A DNA stretch of 64,000 nucleotides from Piliocolobus tephrosceles (taxonomy: Eukaryota > Chordata > Mammalia > Primates > Cercopithecidae): NCBI RefSeq assembly GCF_002776525.5, contig NC_045436.1:52463514-52527513 (forward strand). Reading direction: 5' to 3'. A program made the position numbers and the translations under genes. The notes beneath the pieces are model-generated. The model had not been told where the DNA came from, made no database searches, and saw only the letters and a list, made by a program, of their open reading frames with translations. Positions 10,946-22,700 of the stretch are shown in pieces (positions within the stretch are counted from its first letter, which is position 1; each line of letters begins with the position of its first letter).

Positions 10946-13406
10946 TGAAAGTTTACATATTTCGCCTTGGTTAATTTAAATGAGAGAAGACTTACAGAGT
11001 CTTCATTTAAATAAGAAATTTGGCAGAATGTTTTTGTTTTCTCTTTCAGGTATAGAGAAGATATATGTTCCAATCTCATCTCATAAATCAAAGAAGAATT
11101 GAAAAGATATATGCCATTGAGAAATCAGAGATGCCAAATTAAATACTATAATGATGGTAACATTTCATTAATTAAGACAATCCATGGTTAAAATTTAGTT
11201 ACACAAGTCATAGCAACATTTTCCAAAGTTTGAAGGTCCTACAAGTCTTACTTATTAGAAAAATACACGTATAGACACTTTATTTTTATAAAACTCAGAG
11301 TATTAAACATTTTTCTTTTATCTCTGAGAGAATGAGAAAGATTTTATTCTTCCAATTTTGCTGAGATTTCTTTAATTCACAGTTAGAAGATCTTGCAGTT
11401 TCAGATCTTTAATCACAAAGAATGGCGAGTTCTCAACATCTCTGCTTGCAACTTCTCAAAGTTCACACTTTATGTACTGAATCATTATTAATTGTTTCTT
11501 TATATCAGTAACTGCAGCCCAGCTTCACAAAAGGCTTGAATTTGAGTTTTGCTAAGTTGCACTTACCTACAAAATGATTATTACGAGCACATTGTATGCC
11601 TGTAAGAGTGTCTCTTAAAGTACTGTCTGATATACACTGTGATAAAATTTGGGTGGTGGGTGTTAAAATCTATAGTCAGTTTTAGTAGAAAGTGCAGATT
11701 TATGATCGAGTTGGACCTCAAAAAGAATCCCTCTGTGAATATATTCATGAATTCATGAACTAGCTCAACAGTCTCTGAATTGAGGCTCACATCTTTATTT
11801 TCTATTTTGTTCCCAAGATAAATTATTATTTTAAGGTGGTGTCCATAGCAAGGGATAAAAAATCTCAGCTAAAACTGGCTTAAGAAGAGATCTAATTTGT
11901 TCACATTACTGAAAAGCACAGACATAGCACAGAAAATCACAGAAATAGAATTAGCTTCAGGGAGAATTTGAATGCAGAGTCTTCTTTAATAGCATCAGAT
12001 CTCAGTATGTATGCCTGCATTATCACAGCCTCAAAGTAGGTAGAAATTAAAAAGAATATGTCTTAATTTTGTGTCCATACAAGTCTGTTGTTAATTGATA
12101 GTAATTAAACCAGCTTGGGTCATAGGCTTATCTCAGAACAATGGATGTGGCCAGGGGTTGAAAATTACATTGTTTAGTTCTGTCTTTGTTCTGTTCTTAC
12201 TACTAGACCCAGTGTTATCTTCATCATATGGGATGAGGGCGAGGGAAGATTCTGTTTTTGTTTGGCTTGGTTTTTGGTTTTGGGGTTTTCAGTTTTGCCT
12301 AAAGGAAAATTGGGAGTCCCAAAAGAAAGGAGTGCATGCTAAGGAGGTAGAAATAATAACCAGATTATAGTTTTTTTATGTAAAAAAGACAGTAGAATAA
12401 TTTTTGGGAACGATTCTCCTTTTCCATTTCAAATACAGCAGCACAACTTCCGACATGAAGTGTCACTCTCAGTGGCATATTTCAGAATGACATGTCACTT
12501 AACACTGCTGTACTGATTAGTTCAGGAGGAAGTTATGATCAGAACAGTTCTTGCAACTATTCTACTTGTGTGCTTGCTGACAAGAATTCAGAGAAGTCTT
12601 GCTTGCTTGATGGGAAGATAAATGTCTTAAGAATTAAGAGGAACATTATATTCATGTTTTAGAGATGACTGTAGGTTGCTTGGTTAAAATGGAGGAGCTG
12701 CCACTCAGTGGTAAGTGAGAAAGTGTTTGAACTTTTAGAGCACTATGCTTGAGCTGCAGATAGAGTGAAGAACTCAGCCAGAAAATGGGTTGCCCTTTGG
12801 ACATCTCAACCTAAATGTAACATTTCTATTCAAAACCAATGTCTTCAATCAATAACCCTGCAAATACAGCAGAAATTATATCTACAATTTTTCCCATAGT
12901 TATCTTCCAACACCCATATGGACAATGCTGAATTTAATGTGACCTGTGGCATGGATATTTTTTCTATTCTTACTTATCCTCCTTCAACAATAATAATTGC
13001 TCCCTTAGGGAATAATTCAGGATATTCTTCAACAATTCACCCCTATAAATGATAGGCTATTTTCAAGCTCAGGTCTAACACAATAAAATGCAATGTAACA
13101 TGTAGTCAAAAAGACTTGCTGAAGATTGAAATAGGCAGTTTAATGCAAATCCATAACTCAGATTTCAATCTGTCATTGTTTTGCTATGTTTAGGAATCCA
13201 AATATTCATGAAACTTTTCAAAATGTATTTTCTTTCTATTTTACTTTCATTTTTAAAAGTTAACAGAACCTAATTAATTATAATTAACACTTCTAAGATA
13301 GACCACTGACTTTGTGCTTTTGGCATTTTAATTGTATTTAATTATTTACTTAGTCATTGACAGTGCCTATACCCCACAATGGTCTCTTTCTAGTGTTGAT
13401 GCAGCA
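10946..13406. other. Unassigned AT-rich sequence
   Basis: About 2.5 kb with no recognisable gene or family. It includes a TTG-rich, T-rich patch near 12250-12300. A 91-codon open frame at 12095-12370 has no recognisable domain and unremarkable composition. Confidence 0.4.
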
Positions 13407-13422
13407 TTAAAAAATGGCATTA
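13407..13422 (+). repeat. Target-site duplication, left copy, of L1PA
   Basis: TTAAAAAATGGCATTA occurs here and again, identical over 16 bases, at 19700-19715 just after the L1 3' end. The TT/AAAA start is the preferred nick site of the L1 endonuclease. Unusually, the L1 5' end does not follow directly but lies 138 bp further right. Confidence 0.75.
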
Positions 13423-13560
13423 CTGAGACACAGAACAGAGGCTTCAGGGGGTAGCCTGAGTAAACCAGAAGGTCACAACAGGCCTGAGAGGGATTCAGGG
13501 AAGGGATTATTATCCCCACTTTATAGGTGGGAAAGCAGTGACAAAGAATTTAGGTGACTT
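13423..13560 (+). other. 138-bp segment between the TSD and the L1 5' end; candidate 5' transduction carrying a MIR
   Basis: The segment lies inside the target-site duplication but is not L1 sequence. Its right half (about 13500-13558) is a MIR core: ATTATTATCCCCACTTTATA, then 'ggtgggaaagcagtgac', then TTTAGGTGACTTG. The MIR stops exactly at the L1 start and does not resume after the L1 3' end. This fits DNA copied together with the L1 from its source locus, by transcription starting upstream of the element. A chance match of the duplication is the main alternative. Confidence 0.5.
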
Positions 13561-14597
13561 GGAGGGCTGTGCCCAAGATGGCTGAATGGGAACAGCTCCA
13601 GCCTCCAGCTCCCAGCGTGAGCGACACAGAAGACAGGTGATTTCTGCATTTTCAACTGAGGTACCGGGTTCATCTCACTGGGGTGTGTCAGACGGTTGGT
13701 GCTGGTCAGCGGGTGCAGCCTGACCAACGAGAGCTGAAGCAGGGTGAGGCCTTGCCTCCCCTGGGAAGTGCAAGGGGGAAGAGAATTCCTTTTCCTAGCC
13801 AAAGGAAATTGAGACACACAATACCTGGAAAAACGGGTAACTCCCACCCTAATACTGTGCTTTACCAACGGTCTTAGCAAATGGCACACAAGGACATTAT
13901 ATCCCACACTTGGCCTAGACGGTCCCATGCCCATGGAGCCTCCCTCGTTGCCAGCACAGCAGTCTGAGATCTAACTGCAAGGCAGCAGTGAGACTGGGGG
14001 AGGGGCACCCGCTATTGCTGAGGCTTAAGTAGGTAAACAAAGCCTCCGGGAAGCTCCATTTGGGTGGAGCTCACCACAGCTCAAGGAGGCCAGCCTGCCT
14101 CTGGAGACTCCTCCTCCGGGGAAAAGGCATAGCTAAACAAAAAGCAGCAGAAACCTCCGCAGAGGTAAATGCCCCTGTCTGACAGCTTTGAAGAGAGCAG
14201 TGGATCTCCCAACATGCAGCTTGAGATCTGAGAATGGATAGACTGCCTGCTCAAGTGGGTCCCTGACCCCTGAGTAGCCTAACTGGGAGAGATCCCCCAC
14301 TAGGTGCAGACCGACACCTCACAACTCATACGGCAGGGTATACCCCTGAGAAGAAGCTTCCAGACCAAGAATCACACAGCAACACTCACTGCTCAGCAAT
14401 ATTCTGTTTTCTGCAGCCTCCGCTGCTGATACCCAGGCAAACAGGTTCTGGAGTGGACCTCAAGCAAACTCTAACAGACCTACTGCTGAGGGTCCGGACT
14501 GTTAGAAGGAAGACTAACAAACAGAAAGAACACCCACACCAAAACCCCATCAGTACGTCACCATCATCAAAGACCAAAGGCAGATAAAACCACAAAG
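13561..14597 (+). promoter_or_regulatory. L1PA 5' UTR with YY1-type site and the older 129-bp segment
   Basis: The internal Pol II promoter region of L1. A YY1-type CCAAGATGGC site lies within the first 25 bases (13573-13582). The block at about 14345-14473, from CCTGAGAAGAAGCTTCCAG to 'caagcaaact', is the segment that published work identifies as the ZNF93 target in L1PA3-L1PA6. It is deleted in the youngest L1PA elements. Its presence supports a pre-L1PA2 age. CpG sites have largely decayed to TG/CA. Confidence 0.7.
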
Positions 14598-15614
14598 ATG
14601 GGGAAAAAGCAGTGCAGAAAAGCTGGAAATTCAAAAAATCAAAGCACATCTCCCCCTCCAAAGGAATGCAGCTCATCAGCAGCAATGGAACAAAGCTGGA
14701 CAGAGAATGACTCAGACGAGTTGAGAGAAGAAGGTTTCAGTCGATCAAACTTCACAGAACTAAAAGAGGAACTACGTAACCAGCACAAATAAGCTAAAAA
14801 CCTTGAAAAAAGAATGGATGAATGGAAAACTAGAATAATCGATGCAGAGAAGACCTTAAAATAACTGATAGAAATGAAAACCATAACACGAGAACTACAT
14901 GACAAATGCACAAGCTTCATTAACCAACTCGATCAACTAGAAGAAAGAGTATCAGCGATTGAAGATCAAATGAATGAAATGAAGCGAGAAGAGAAGTGTA
15001 GAGAAAAAAGAGTAAAAAGATATGAACAAAGCCTCCAAAAAATATGGGAGTATGTGAAAAGACCAAATCTATGTCTGACTGGTGTGCCTGAAAGTGACGG
15101 GGAAAATGGACCCAAGTTGAAAAACACTCTGCAGGATATCATCCAGGAGAACTTCTCCAACCTAGTAAGGCAGGTCAACATTCAAATTCAGTAAATACAG
15201 GGAATGCCACAAAGATACTCCTCGAGAAGAGCAACTCCAAGAAACATAATTGTCAGATTCACCAAAGTTGAAATGAAGGAAAAAATATTAAGGGCAGCCA
15301 GAGAGAAAGGTCGGGTTACTCACAAAGGGAAGCCCATCACACTAACAGCAGATGTCTCAGCAGAAACTCTACAAGTCAGAAGAGAGTAGGGGCAAATATT
15401 CAACATTTTTAAAGATAAGAATTTTCAACCCAGAATTTCATATCCAGCCAAACTAAGTTTCATAAGCGAAGGAGAAATAAAATCTTTTACAGACAAGCAA
15501 ATGCTTAGAGATTTTGTCACCACCAGGTCTGCCCTATAAGAGATCCTGAAGGAAGCACTAAACATGGAAAGGAACAACAAGTACCAGCCATTGTAGAAAC
15601 ATGTCAAAATGTAA
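14598..15614 (+). pseudogene. L1 ORF1 (RNA-binding chaperone) pseudogene
   Basis: The start ATG follows the usual CACAAAG context, and the frame begins MGKKQCRKAG. The full length of 1017 nt matches the normal 338-residue ORF1p, with no frameshift visible. The frame is broken by premature stops at about 14790, 14862, 15192, 15387, 15537 and 15594, before the natural stop at 15612-15614. The recognisable parts in order are a serine/proline-rich N-terminus, the coiled-coil (about 14750-15000), the RRM-type domain (KRPNLCLTGVPESD near 15057-15098) and the C-terminal domain. ORF1p would coat L1 RNA in the cytoplasmic RNP, but this copy cannot encode it. Several stops are single-base changes of GAA, CAA or TGG codons, which fits neutral decay after insertion. 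Confidence 0.85.
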
Positions 15615-15672
15615 AGTCCATCAATGCTAGGAAGAAACTGCATCAACTAGCGAACAACCAGCTAACATCATA

Positions 15673-18600
15673 ATGACAGGATCAAGTTCACACATAACAA
15701 TAATAACCTTAAATGTAAATGGACTAAATCGTCCAATTAAAAGACACAGACTGGCAAATTGGATAAAGAGTCAAGACCCATCAGTTTCCTGTATGCAGGA
15801 GACCCAGCTCACATGCAGAGATACACATAGGCTCAAAATAAAGGATGGAGGAAGATCTACCAAGCAAATGGAGAACAGAAAAAAGCAGGGGTTGAAATCC
15901 TAGTCTCTGATAAAACAGACTTTAAACCATCAAAGATCAAAAGAGACAAAGAAGGACATTACATAATGGTAAAGAGATCAATTCGTCAGGAAGAGGTAAC
16001 TTTCCTAAATATATATGCACCCAATACAGGAGCACACAGATCACAAAGCAAGTCCTTAGAGACTTACAAAGAGACTTAGACTCCCATACAATAATAATGG
16101 GAGACTTTAAAACCCCACTGTCAGCATTAGACAGATCAACGAGATAGAAACTTAACAAGGATATCCAGAAATTGAACTCAACTCTGCACCAAGCAGACCT
16201 AATAGACATCTACAGAACTCTCCACCCCGAATCAACAGAATATACATTCTTCTCAGCACCACATCACATTTATTCCAAAACTGACCGCATAGTTGGAAGT
16301 AAAGCACTCCTCAGCAAATGTAAAAGAACAGAAATTATAACAAACTGTTTCTCAGACCACAGTGCAATCAAAGTAGAACTCAGGACTAAGAAACTCACTC
16401 AAAACCACTCAACTACATGGAATCTGAACAACCTGCTCCTAAATGACTAATGGTACGTAACAAAATGAAGGCAGAAATAAACATGTTTTTTGAAACCAAT
16501 GAAAACAAAGATACAACATACCAGAATCTCTGGGACACATTTAAAGTAGTGTGTAGAGGGAAATTTATAGCACTAAATGCCCACAAGAGAAAGCAGGAAA
16601 GATCTAAAATTGACACCCTAACATCACAATTAAAAGAACTAGAGAAGCAAGAGCAAACACATTCAAAAGCTAGCAGAAGGCAAGAAATAACTAAGATCAG
16701 AGCAGAACTGAAGGAGATAGAGACACAAAAAACCCTCCAAAAAATCAATGCATCCAGGAGCTGGTTTTTTGAAAAGATCAACAAAATTGATAGAGCATTA
16801 GCAAGACTAATAAAGAAGAAAAGAGAGAAGAATCAAACAGATGCAATAAAAAATGATAAAGGGGATATCACCACTGACCCCGCAGAAATACAAACTACCA
16901 TCAAAGAATACCATAAAAACCTATACACAAATAAACTAGAAAACCTAGAAGAAATGGATAATTTCCTGGACACTTACACTCTCCCAAGACTAAACCAGGA
17001 AGAAGTTGAATCCCTGAATAGACCAATAGCAGGCTCTGAAATTGAGGCAATAAAATAGCCTACCAACCAAAAAAAGTCCAGGACCAGAAGGATTCACAGC
17101 CAAATTCTACCAGAGGTACATAGGAGCTGGTACCATTCCTTCTGAAACTATTCCAATCAATAGAAAAATAGGAAATCCTCCCTAACTCATTTTATGAGGC
17201 CAACATCATCCTGATACCAAAGCCTGACAGAGATACAACAACAAAAATAAGAGAATTTTAGACCAATATCCCTGATGAACATCAGTGCAAAAATCCTTAA
17301 TAAAATACAGGCAAACCAAAACCAGCAGCATATCAAAAAGCTTATCCACCATGATCAAGTAGGCTTCATCCCTGGGATGCAAGGCTGGTTCAACATATGC
17401 AAATCAATAAGCATAATCCACCATATAAACAGAACTAAAGACAAAAACCACATGATTATCTCAATAGATGCAAAAAAGGCCTTTGACAAAATTCAACAGC
17501 CCTTCATGCTAAAAACTCTCAATAAATTCAGTATTGATGGAACGTATCTCAAAATAATAAGAGCTATTTATGACAAACCCACAGCCAATATCATACTGAA
17601 TGGGAAAAAAACTGGAAGCATTCCCTTTGAAAACTAGCACAAGAGCGGGATGCCCTCTCTCACCACTCCTATTCAACATAGTCTTGGAAGTTCTGGCTAG
17701 GGCAATCAGGCAAAAGAAAGAAATTAAGGGTATTCAGTTAGGAAAAGAAGAAGTCAAATTGTCCCTGTTTGCAGATGACATGATTGTATATTTAGAAAAC
17801 CCCATTGTCGCAGCTCAAAATCTCCTTAAGCTGATAAGCAACTTCAGCAAAGTCTCAGGAGGCAAAATCAATGTGCAAAAATCACAAGCATTCTTATACA
17901 CCAGTAACAGACAAACAGAGAGCCAAGACATGAATGAACTCCCATTCACAATTGCTTCAAAGAGAATAAAATACCTAGGAATCCAACTTACAAGGGATGT
18001 AAAGGGCCTTTTTAAAGAGATCTACAAACCACTGCTCAGTGAAATAAAAGAGGACACAAACAAATGGAAGAACATACCATGCTCATGGATAGGAAGAATC
18101 AATATCATGAAAATGGCCACACTTCCCAAGATAATTTATAGATTCAATGCCATCCCCATTAAGTTACCAATGACTTTCTTCACAGAATTGGAAAAAACTG
18201 CTTTAAAGTTCATATGGAACCAAAAAAGACCCCGCATTGACAAGCCAATCCTAAGCAAAAAGAACAAAGCTGGAGGCATCACACTACCTGACTTCAAACT
18301 ATACTACAAGGCTACAGTAACCAAAACAGCATGGTACTGATACCAAAACAGAGATAGAGACCAATGGAACAGAACAGAGCCCTCAGAAACAATACCACAC
18401 ATCTACAACCATCTGATCTTTAACAAGCCTGACAAAAACAAGAAATGGGGAAAGCATTCCCTAATTAATAAATGGTGCTGGGGAAATTGGCTAGCCATAA
18501 GTAGAAAGCTGAAACTGGATCCTTTCCTTACTCCTTATACGAAAATTAATTCAAAATGAATTAGAGACTTAAATGTTAGACCTAAAACCATAAAAACCCT

Positions 18601-19498
18601 AGAAGAAAACCTAGGCAATATCATTCGGGACATAGGCATGGGCAAGGACTTTATGTCTAAAACAGCAAAAGCAACGGCAACAAAAGTCAAAATTGACAAA
18701 TGAGATCTAATTAAACTAAAGAGGTTCTGCACAGCAAAACAAACTACCATCGGAGTGCACAGGCAACCTACAGAATGGGAGCAAATTTTTGCAATCTACT
18801 CATCTGACAAAGGGCTAATATCTAGAACCTATAAAGGACTCAATCAAATTTACAAGGAAAAAACAAACAATTCCATCAAAAAGTGGGCAAAGGCTATGAA
18901 CAGACACTTCTCAAAAGAAGACATTCATACAGCCAACAGACACATGAAAAAATGCTCAGCATCACTCGTCATCAGAGAAATGCAAATCAAAACCACAATG
19001 AGATACCATCTCACACCAGTTGGAATGGCAATCATTAAAATACCAGGAAACAACAGGTGCTGGAGAGGATGTGGAGAAATAGGAACACTTCTACACTGTT
19101 GGTGGGACTGTAAACTAATTCAACCACTGTGGAAAACAGTGTGGCGATTCCTCAAGGATCTAGAACTAAAAATACCATTTGACTCAGCCATCCCATTACT
19201 GGGAATATACTCAAAGGATTATAAGTCATGCTGCTATAAAGACACATGCACACGTATGTTTATTGCAGCACTATTCACAATAGCAAAGACTTGGAATCAA
19301 CCCAAATGTCCATCAGTGACAGACTGGATTAAGAAAATGTGGCACATATATACCACGGAATACTATGCAGCCATAAAAAAGGATGAGTTTGTGTCCTTTG
19401 TAGGGACATGGATGCAGCTGGAAGCCATCATTCTCAGCAAACTATCGCAAGAACAGAAAACCAAATACAGCATGTTCTCACTCATAGGTGGGAATTGA
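15673..19498 (+). pseudogene. L1 ORF2 (endonuclease/reverse transcriptase) pseudogene
   Basis: 3.83 kb, the normal ORF2 span (about 1275 codons), beginning MTGSSSHITI. In order: the endonuclease domain with N14 (TLNVNGLN) and E43 (MQETQLT, with the neighbouring H45 now Q) and the SDHSA motif (about 16355-16370) kept; the linker; the reverse transcriptase with SIDAKKAFDKI near 17460 and FADD at about 17770; and the cysteine-rich C-terminus (GCGEIGTLLHCWWDC near 19070-19115). The frame is lost repeatedly. One A is missing in the run near 15843, the frame changes again before 16172 and near 16445, there is a stop around 17056, and there is a further shift at the A run near 17605. It cannot encode active protein. 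It sits 58 bp downstream of ORF1, the usual L1 spacing. Confidence 0.9.
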
Positions 19499-19699
19499 AC
19501 AATGAGATCACTTGGACACAGGAAGGGGACCATTACACACCGGGTCCTATTGTGTGTGGGGGGGGGGAGGGGTAGCATTAGGCAATATACCTAATGTAAA
19601 TGATGAGTTAATGGGTGCAGCACAGCAACATGGCACATGCATACATATGTAACAAATCTGCACGTTGTGCACATGTACCCTAGAACTTAAAGTATAATT

Positions 19700-19715
19700 T
19701 TAAAAAATGGCATTA
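19700..19715 (+). repeat. Target-site duplication, right copy, of L1PA
   Basis: Identical over 16 bases to 13407-13422. It directly follows the L1 3' end, which has virtually no separate poly-A tail. Confidence 0.75.
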
Positions 19716-22700
19716 TTAAAGTTTGAATAATTAGTTCTTCCAAGAGTTAATTTTTAAAATTGAAAATGTAATTATTTAGGAAATAGCTGAAAATTTTTGT
19801 CTGATCTATATGAATTTTCCATGTCAATTTGTTACATCTTATTCTTCTATCTAGCTAAAGTTACTTCTTATTCCTTATAGTTGTTACATCTTATTCCTTC
19901 TATCTTATTTCTTCTTTGTAATCTCAAGAGAAAGAAAAGAAAAATCAGAAGTATCAAATACGTTCCACATAAGTATGGAAATACTCCATCTGTAACTTGT
20001 ACATTTCTACTTAGGTTAGACAGTGTTTATCTTTATGTTTTGGTGTTTTTCAGCTGTTTGGCATTCTGGTACAATATTGCATGTCTTGGAAACTAATCTA
20101 AAATCTCTAACATTTGAAAATACTACGTTGTTGCAAGGTAAGAGTGGGGTGCAGGAGGGATTTTGATATGGGGAGATAATAAACTGCCTTCATTTATTCA
20201 TGATACAAGGATTTGAAAACAGAATAATAATTTAGTGATTTGGAAACACAGAAAATACAGTGGAAATATGTCACATGACAAATGTGTATAAGATAATTTA
20301 ATATGAAAAACAACAACAATTATGCAGCAGGCAGCTATCACAACCTAAAAATTAAAATTTAGAAAGACTTTCCATTCTCTCAAGTTCTTAAAGCAAATTC
20401 AATGTAACTACAATTTTACTTTTCCCTAAGGTATTGGGAAACTCACTACATAATATTAATGGTGTCACTTCTTTCTCTCCTTTCTGAACATCACACAAAC
20501 TCCAAGAGAACCCATACAATTGGACAGACTTCTAACAGCCAGGTTTTATAGTCAATGCCAATGTCTTATACAATCTTAAATAAATCAGGAAAAAGGAGTT
20601 CCAATCTCGCACAAACATACATTATTGCATGAAGAATTAAAAGAGCAGTGTACTTGTTACATTCAGTAAGATTTTGAACACATTTGGCTACATATTAAAA
20701 TCCCATGACAGCCAATTTAATATAAAACCTCAAAAATACCAACTAATAGGAGCCTTGTTTAATTTTCATATAACATGCAAATGTAAGCAAATTAAATTAT
20801 ATGTGTCCTTCCAAGTACGTAAAAAAATATACATCAACTGTTTGACTCACATGTATAAATCAATCTGAAGAACTCAAAAATGTTTATCAAATTAATACTG
20901 GACTATTAATCAATGTTTTCTACTTGTTATGAATATTACTCAGTTTTGAATGTCTATAATGATTACGCAGCATGTGATCATAAAAACTATATCTTTTATT
21001 TGGTCTAATGCAAGTTACAATAGAGGATTAAAATTAATGTGGAATTTCTACATTGTTTTGGCATTAATACTTGCATATTTAATGCTATAAAACATTTAGT
21101 TTAAGGTTAAAATCATTGTATTATTTGTGGATAGAATTGTTTACTCCTAATTCTTTAAAAAATTAGATTATGTTGACATTATCTACCACTTTCCTTCAGC
21201 TTTCTCTTGAGGGAGGCTTCTATATTAGACGATTTGTTATTTGTTTGATAAAAGAAATTGTGATGCTGAAGAAAAGCTGTAATGTTCAAAATGTTCTTTA
21301 TTAAAAGTAAATATTATTTCTTATTTGAAATCATTAAAAATAGGTTATTCCAAATTGAGCTGAATGATGGTTAACTGTCTAGTCATCTCTTCTTTCCACA
21401 GAAAGCATATTTATTAAATCTCTAAGCATTTAGAACAAAAGAAAATCATGCCTGAACACATCTTGGCAGCAAACTTCGCAATTTATTTAAACCCTAACGT
21501 TTTTTCTGAGTATCTGTTCTCATCAGTGATTTTATGCTATTGCTAGGGATGTCTGCTGCAGGGCCATTGTCACCACACCTAACAAAACAGGAAATAGAAA
21601 ATATCATACATTGTGTCTATTTATCTAATTCTTTTCTGATGCCTAATTTTGTTTCTCTTCATAGATTGCTTAGGAATTATATGTTTGTAAATCTCTAGCC
21701 ATCTGTCCTCTTGTCACTTTTGCCTCTGTATTTTTCTCTTAAAAATCTGAGAGAAATATTGAAGTATTTTCTCTTCAAATATTTGATTTTTAATTGTAAT
21801 TGACTTTAAAATGCTTGCTCAAGTTTCACATTTGAATTTTCTTTACAATATCATTTAAAATGCGCTTTAGGCATTTTCTTCTTTTTTACTATTTTTGACA
21901 ATTCAAACAATATTTTTGGACATTTGTAATTTAGTTCAGTTAAAAAAAATTCAAGAAATTATATTCTACAGACAATATTGCAAATATGCCCAAGATTTCC
22001 TTACAAACAACTTAAGATTTTTGATACACGCAATTTTTCTTGCAAAAATTTGGTCAACTTACAACATACTTTACATAAATTGAAACTGATAGTGTAATTT
22101 CTGTGTCTGCAAATTTTAGAGTAAAGCCAAAATGATATCTTGTTTAATTTGCATTGGTTCAATACTACTTTTTAGGATAATTTCCTTTATTTGTTTTCTA
22201 GTTTTTATTTTTCTTTCATAGATTTTGTTGTGTGGATTTTCAAATGTTATGCCATTTTTTTGTTGGTTGGTTGGTTTTATTTTTTTATGCACAGTAGCAC
22301 AGTATAGCCAAGAACATCTACAGTCTTCAGAAGGTAAAAAAAGCAGGTCCAGAGAATTCCACTGGACAATTAAGAATTATGCCTAAACCAAGACTAATTC
22401 TGAGTTTATTTTTATTCATATATTCCTTATTAAGAATTCTTTATTTAAATTAATATGTATCTGATCAAAGGTTGGAATTTTGCTTGGCAATTTTGGCAGT
22501 TTCAGGGTATCTATCTGTAGCCACATACTCACATTTCTGCAGTTTCGTACACTTGAATTGATAAAATCTAATATGTTTTGTTCATTTTGTATAATTAAAG
22601 AGAACAAAATCTAAAGGATGTACAGTGGGTTAATCTTCACTTCTTTTGTTATTAATGTACCAGTTTCATCATGGGCTCTGTTGCATAAAACATCAGAAAG

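Larger units (their letters stand above)
13561..19699 (+). mobile_element. Near full-length LINE-1, L1PA class (roughly L1PA4-L1PA8)
   Basis: About 6.1 kb, with 5' UTR (13561-14597), ORF1 (14598-15614), an intergenic spacer, ORF2 (15673-19498) and 3' UTR. The start contains CCCAAGATGGCTGAATGGGA. The 3' end has the G-rich tract (19557-19571) and ends GTACCCTAGAACTTAAAGTA with almost no A tail of its own. The 5' UTR keeps the roughly 129-bp block that young L1PA elements have lost. Both ORFs carry inactivating changes, so it is immobile. Subfamily placement is by eye. Confidence 0.9.
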
